The position numbers and the translations under genes are program-made. From NCBI GenBank assembly GCA_002454125.1, contig DKII01000039.1, forward strand, positions 8,581 to 15,461: a DNA stretch of 6,881 bases. The letters run 5' to 3'. Positions 4,733 through 6,881 of the stretch are shown one piece after another. Under the pieces are notes generated by a model. The model saw nothing but the letters and a program-made list of their open reading frames with translations, searched no databases and was not told the DNA's origin. The stretch comes from Novosphingobium sp. UBA6722. Lineage in GTDB: Bacteria; Pseudomonadota; Alphaproteobacteria; Sphingomonadales; Sphingomonadaceae. Position 1 is the first letter of the stretch. Each line of letters begins with the position of its first letter.

Positions 4733-6478
4733 ATGACTGCTGCCTTGACCATTCACGCCGCCTTTGCCGGCCATATTGCCGCTGCGCTCGATGCGCTTGA
4801 AGCCGCCGGAACCCTGCCGGACGGCCTTAACCGCGCGGCTGTTGCGGTAGAGCCGCCACGCGATCCCTCGCACGGCGATCTCGCCACCAACGCCGCCATG
4901 GTGCTGGCCAAGCCCGCCGGCCTGAACCCGCGCGCCCTGGCCGAACTGCTGGTTGCCGAACTGACCAAGGTGCCGGGCGTGGCCAGTGCAGAAATCGCCG
5001 GCCCGGGCTTCATCAACCTGCGCGTCGATGCCGCCGCCTGGATTGCCGAACTGCGGGCGATTGCCGCGCTTGGCGGTGATTACGGCCGTTCGACCATGGG
5101 GCAGGGCAGCACGGTCAACGTCGAATATGTCTCGGCCAACCCGACCGGGCCGATGCACATGGGCCACTGCCGCGGCGCGGTGGTGGGCGATGCGCTGGCA
5201 ACGCTGCTGGAATTCGCCGGCCACAAGGTGATCCGCGAATACTATGTCAACGATGCGGGCGCCCAGGTCGATGTCCTCGCTCGCTCGGCCCACGTCCGCT
5301 ACCGCGAAGCGCTTGGCGAAGCTGTCGGCGACATTCCCGAGGGGCTCTATCCGGGCGAGTACCTGATCCCGGTCGGCCAGGCACTCGCCGCCGAATTTGG
5401 CGACACGTACGCCAAGGCACCCGAGGCTGACTGGCTCGTCCCGTTCCGCACGCGCGCGGTTGCTGCCATGCTCGAGATGATCAAGGCCGACCTCGCGCTG
5501 CTCGGCATTCATCATGACCTCTTCTCGTCCGAGGCCGAACTGCAGGCTGCCGGCAAGCCGGACGAGGCCGAAAAGTGGCTCCGCGCGCACGATCTGGTCT
5601 ATGACGGCCACCTCGAAGCGCCCAAGGGCAAGACGCCCGAGGACTGGGAGCCGGTTGTGCTGCCGCTGTTCCGCTCGACCAAGTTCGGCGATGATCAGGA
5701 CCGCCCGATCAAGAAGAGCACGGGCGAATGGACATATTTCGGCGCCGATCTCGCCTATCACTTCCAGAAGGCGCAGAGCGCTGACGCACTAGTCGATATC
5801 TGGGGCGCGGACCATGCCGGCACGGTCAAGCGGATCAAGGCTGCCGTCGCTGCCATGACCGGGGCTGAGGGCAAACCGACGCCGTTCGAGGTCAAGCTGG
5901 TGCAGATGGTCCAGCTGATGAAGGGCGGCCAGCCGTTCAAAATGTCAAAGCGCGCGGGCAACTTCGTGACGCTGGCTGACGTTGTCGAGATGGTCGGCAA
6001 GGACGTGGTCCGCTTCACCATGCTGACCCGCAAGCCCGATGCGCAGATGGACTTCGATTTCGACAAGGTGGTCGAAGCCTCGAAGGACAACCCGGTATTC
6101 TACGTCCAGTACGCCCACGCCCGGATCCGCTCGACCCTGCGCAAGGGCGCGGCCGAGGGCTTTGCGCCGGACGATGCCGCGCTTGACCGCTTGGGTGAGG
6201 AAGAACTGGGCCTGATCAAGCTGGCGGCACAGTTCCCGCGCCTGGTCGAAGCCGCCGCCGTGGCGCGTGAACCACACCGGGTTGCCTTCTTCCTGCATGA
6301 CCTTGCGGCGGCCTTCCACGCCTACTGGAATGTCGGGAACGACCGGCCGGAAAAGCGCTTCATCGTGGCACAGGACGCCGCACTTACTTCCGCAAGGCTT
6401 TATCTTGCCACGCAAATCGGGCAACTTGTCCGCAATGGTCTCGCGCTCCTTGGCGTCGAGGCGGTGGAGGAAATGTGA
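4733..6478 (+). CDS. argS: Arginyl-tRNA synthetase
   Basis: A 581-residue class Ia synthetase (E. coli 577) that attaches arginine to tRNA-Arg in the cytosol. The N-terminal Add-1 domain (about 1-100) contains the family block PPRDPSHGDLATNAAMVLAK. The Rossmann catalytic domain carries the HIGH signature as H142-M-G-H145 in SANPTGPMHMGH, the insert YYVNDAGAQVDVL (170-182), and WGADHAGTVKRI (357-368). The KMSKS loop is K403-M-S-K-R407. The C-terminal DALR anticodon-binding domain runs from about 455, with FYVQYAHARI, to the conserved RNGLALLGV near the end. The start fits the family, but no Shine-Dalgarno precedes it; GGCGCGCC abuts the ATG, and a possible TCTAAC -10 at 4718-4723 would give an almost leaderless mRNA. 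The last codons contain the ribosome site of the next gene, which overlaps by one base (TGATG). Confidence 0.98.
   Translation: MTAALTIHAAFAGHIAAALDALEAAGTLPDGLNRAAVAVEPPRDPSHGDLATNAAMVLAKPAGLNPRALAELLVAELTKVPGVASAEIAGPGFINLRVDAAAWIAELRAIAALGGDYGRSTMGQGSTVNVEYVSANPTGPMHMGHCRGAVVGDALATLLEFAGHKVIREYYVNDAGAQVDVLARSAHVRYREALGEAVGDIPEGLYPGEYLIPVGQALAAEFGDTYAKAPEADWLVPFRTRAVAAMLEMIKADLALLGIHHDLFSSEAELQAAGKPDEAEKWLRAHDLVYDGHLEAPKGKTPEDWEPVVLPLFRSTKFGDDQDRPIKKSTGEWTYFGADLAYHFQKAQSADALVDIWGADHAGTVKRIKAAVAAMTGAEGKPTPFEVKLVQMVQLMKGGQPFKMSKRAGNFVTLADVVEMVGKDVVRFTMLTRKPDAQMDFDFDKVVEASKDNPVFYVQYAHARIRSTLRKGAAEGFAPDDAALDRLGEEELGLIKLAAQFPRLVEAAAVAREPHRVAFFLHDLAAAFHAYWNVGNDRPEKRFIVAQDAALTSARLYLATQIGQLVRNGLALLGVEAVEEM
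6466..6470 (+). promoter_or_regulatory. Ribosome-binding site of the SPOR-type gene, inside argS
   Basis: GGAGG at 6466-6470, within the last argS codons, lies seven bases before the ATG at 6478. It favours that start over the in-frame ATG at 6487. Confidence 0.7.
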
Positions 6479-6881
6479 TGGGGGCTATGGACGATCGCCG
6501 CGACGGGCACGAGCCGGAAGGGCACGACTGGGACGAGCACGACGAGGACCGGCTCGAGACCGAACAGCTGGAACTGGACGCCCCGGATGAGCGCCTGCCC
6601 TGGCTCGAAAGCGGGGAAGACGACGACGGCGGCGACTATGAAGGCTATGATACGAGCCGGCTGCTCGCCATGTTCCTCGGCGGTCTGGCAATCTTGGCGG
6701 CGGTGGTTGGCGGGATCTGGTGGTTCACCAATCGCGGCCCCGATCCCGAACTGGTGGCCGATGGCAGCGTCGTCGCCGCACCGGCCGAACCGTACAAGTC
6801 CGCCCCGGCCAACCCGGGCGGCAAGACCTTTGATGGCACCGGCGATGTCAGCTTTGCCGCCTCCGAAGGGCAGAGCCGCCC
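6478..6881 (+). CDS. SPOR-domain-type bitopic inner-membrane protein, N-terminal part
   Basis: The frame is open from ATG 6478 to the window edge: 134 codons plus two bases. Residues 1-58 are very acidic (repeated D, E and H, e.g. HDWDEHDEDRLETE) and include RLPWLES at 39-45. A single membrane helix follows (about 61-83, LLAMFLGGLAILAAVVGGIWW), then a Pro/Ala/Gly-rich linker (DPELVADGSVVAAPAEPYK and PGGKTF). This topology is N-in with a periplasmic C-terminus, and the sequence matches what I recall of sphingomonad SPOR proteins placed directly after argS. In those, a C-terminal SPOR domain binds denuded peptidoglycan at the division site. The SPOR domain itself would lie beyond the window, so the family call is from context and the N-terminal half only. 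The gene overlaps argS by one base and is probably co-transcribed and coupled. Confidence 0.8.
   Translation, partial: MGAMDDRRDGHEPEGHDWDEHDEDRLETEQLELDAPDERLPWLESGEDDDGGDYEGYDTSRLLAMFLGGLAILAAVVGGIWWFTNRGPDPELVADGSVVAAPAEPYKSAPANPGGKTFDGTGDVSFAASEGQSR

Noticed and set aside
4634..5761. A 375-codon minus-strand open frame antisense to argS
   Set aside because: Shadow of argS; no domain, and argS carries all family motifs on the other strand.
5940..5960. KMSKR instead of KMSKS in ArgS as a possible active-site defect
   Set aside because: Variation at the last position, and even a degenerate motif, is normal among arginyl-tRNA synthetases.

Overview
The window is GC-rich DNA from an alphaproteobacterium, most likely a sphingomonad (Sphingomonadales: Sphingomonas, Novosphingobium or Erythrobacter relatives). 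This rests on protein-level resemblance: an ispH-thrB-rnhA operon typical of alphaproteobacteria, and argS followed directly by a SPOR-type membrane protein with the RLPWLE and WW-membrane signature I associate with sphingomonads. No phage, transposon, CRISPR or RNA gene is visible, and I see no sign of recent horizontal transfer.

Layout. Positions 1-1316 (+) hold the tail of an alpha/beta-hydrolase, translationally coupled by an ATGA overlap to a complete FAD-dependent oxidoreductase resembling D-arginine dehydrogenase. After a 61-base gap comes a 60-codon single-repeat YegP/DUF1508 gene (1378-1560, +). It converges on, and overlaps by four bases, the minus-strand operon ispH (3949-2987), thrB (2977-1994), rnhA (1997-1557). 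A strong intrinsic terminator for the YegP-type gene (1572-1615) lies inside the last codons of rnhA. Divergent from ispH, across a 71-base intergenic region, is a lipoprotein gene of unknown function (4021-4671, +). It is followed by argS (4733-6478, +) and the truncated start of a SPOR-family bitopic membrane protein (6478 to the window end), which shares one base with argS.

The genes are mostly housekeeping. IspH makes isoprenoid precursors by the MEP pathway, ThrB phosphorylates homoserine for threonine synthesis, RNase HI removes RNA-DNA hybrids, and ArgS charges tRNA-Arg. The hydrolase/oxidoreductase pair looks like an accessory catabolic unit. The window is densely coded, with no gene-free stretch above about 70 bases. 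I found no new multi-gene system. The more interesting points are in the non-coding sequence: the terminator hidden in rnhA, and a repeated CTAGCG-N14/15-CGCTAG arrangement in two separate promoter regions.
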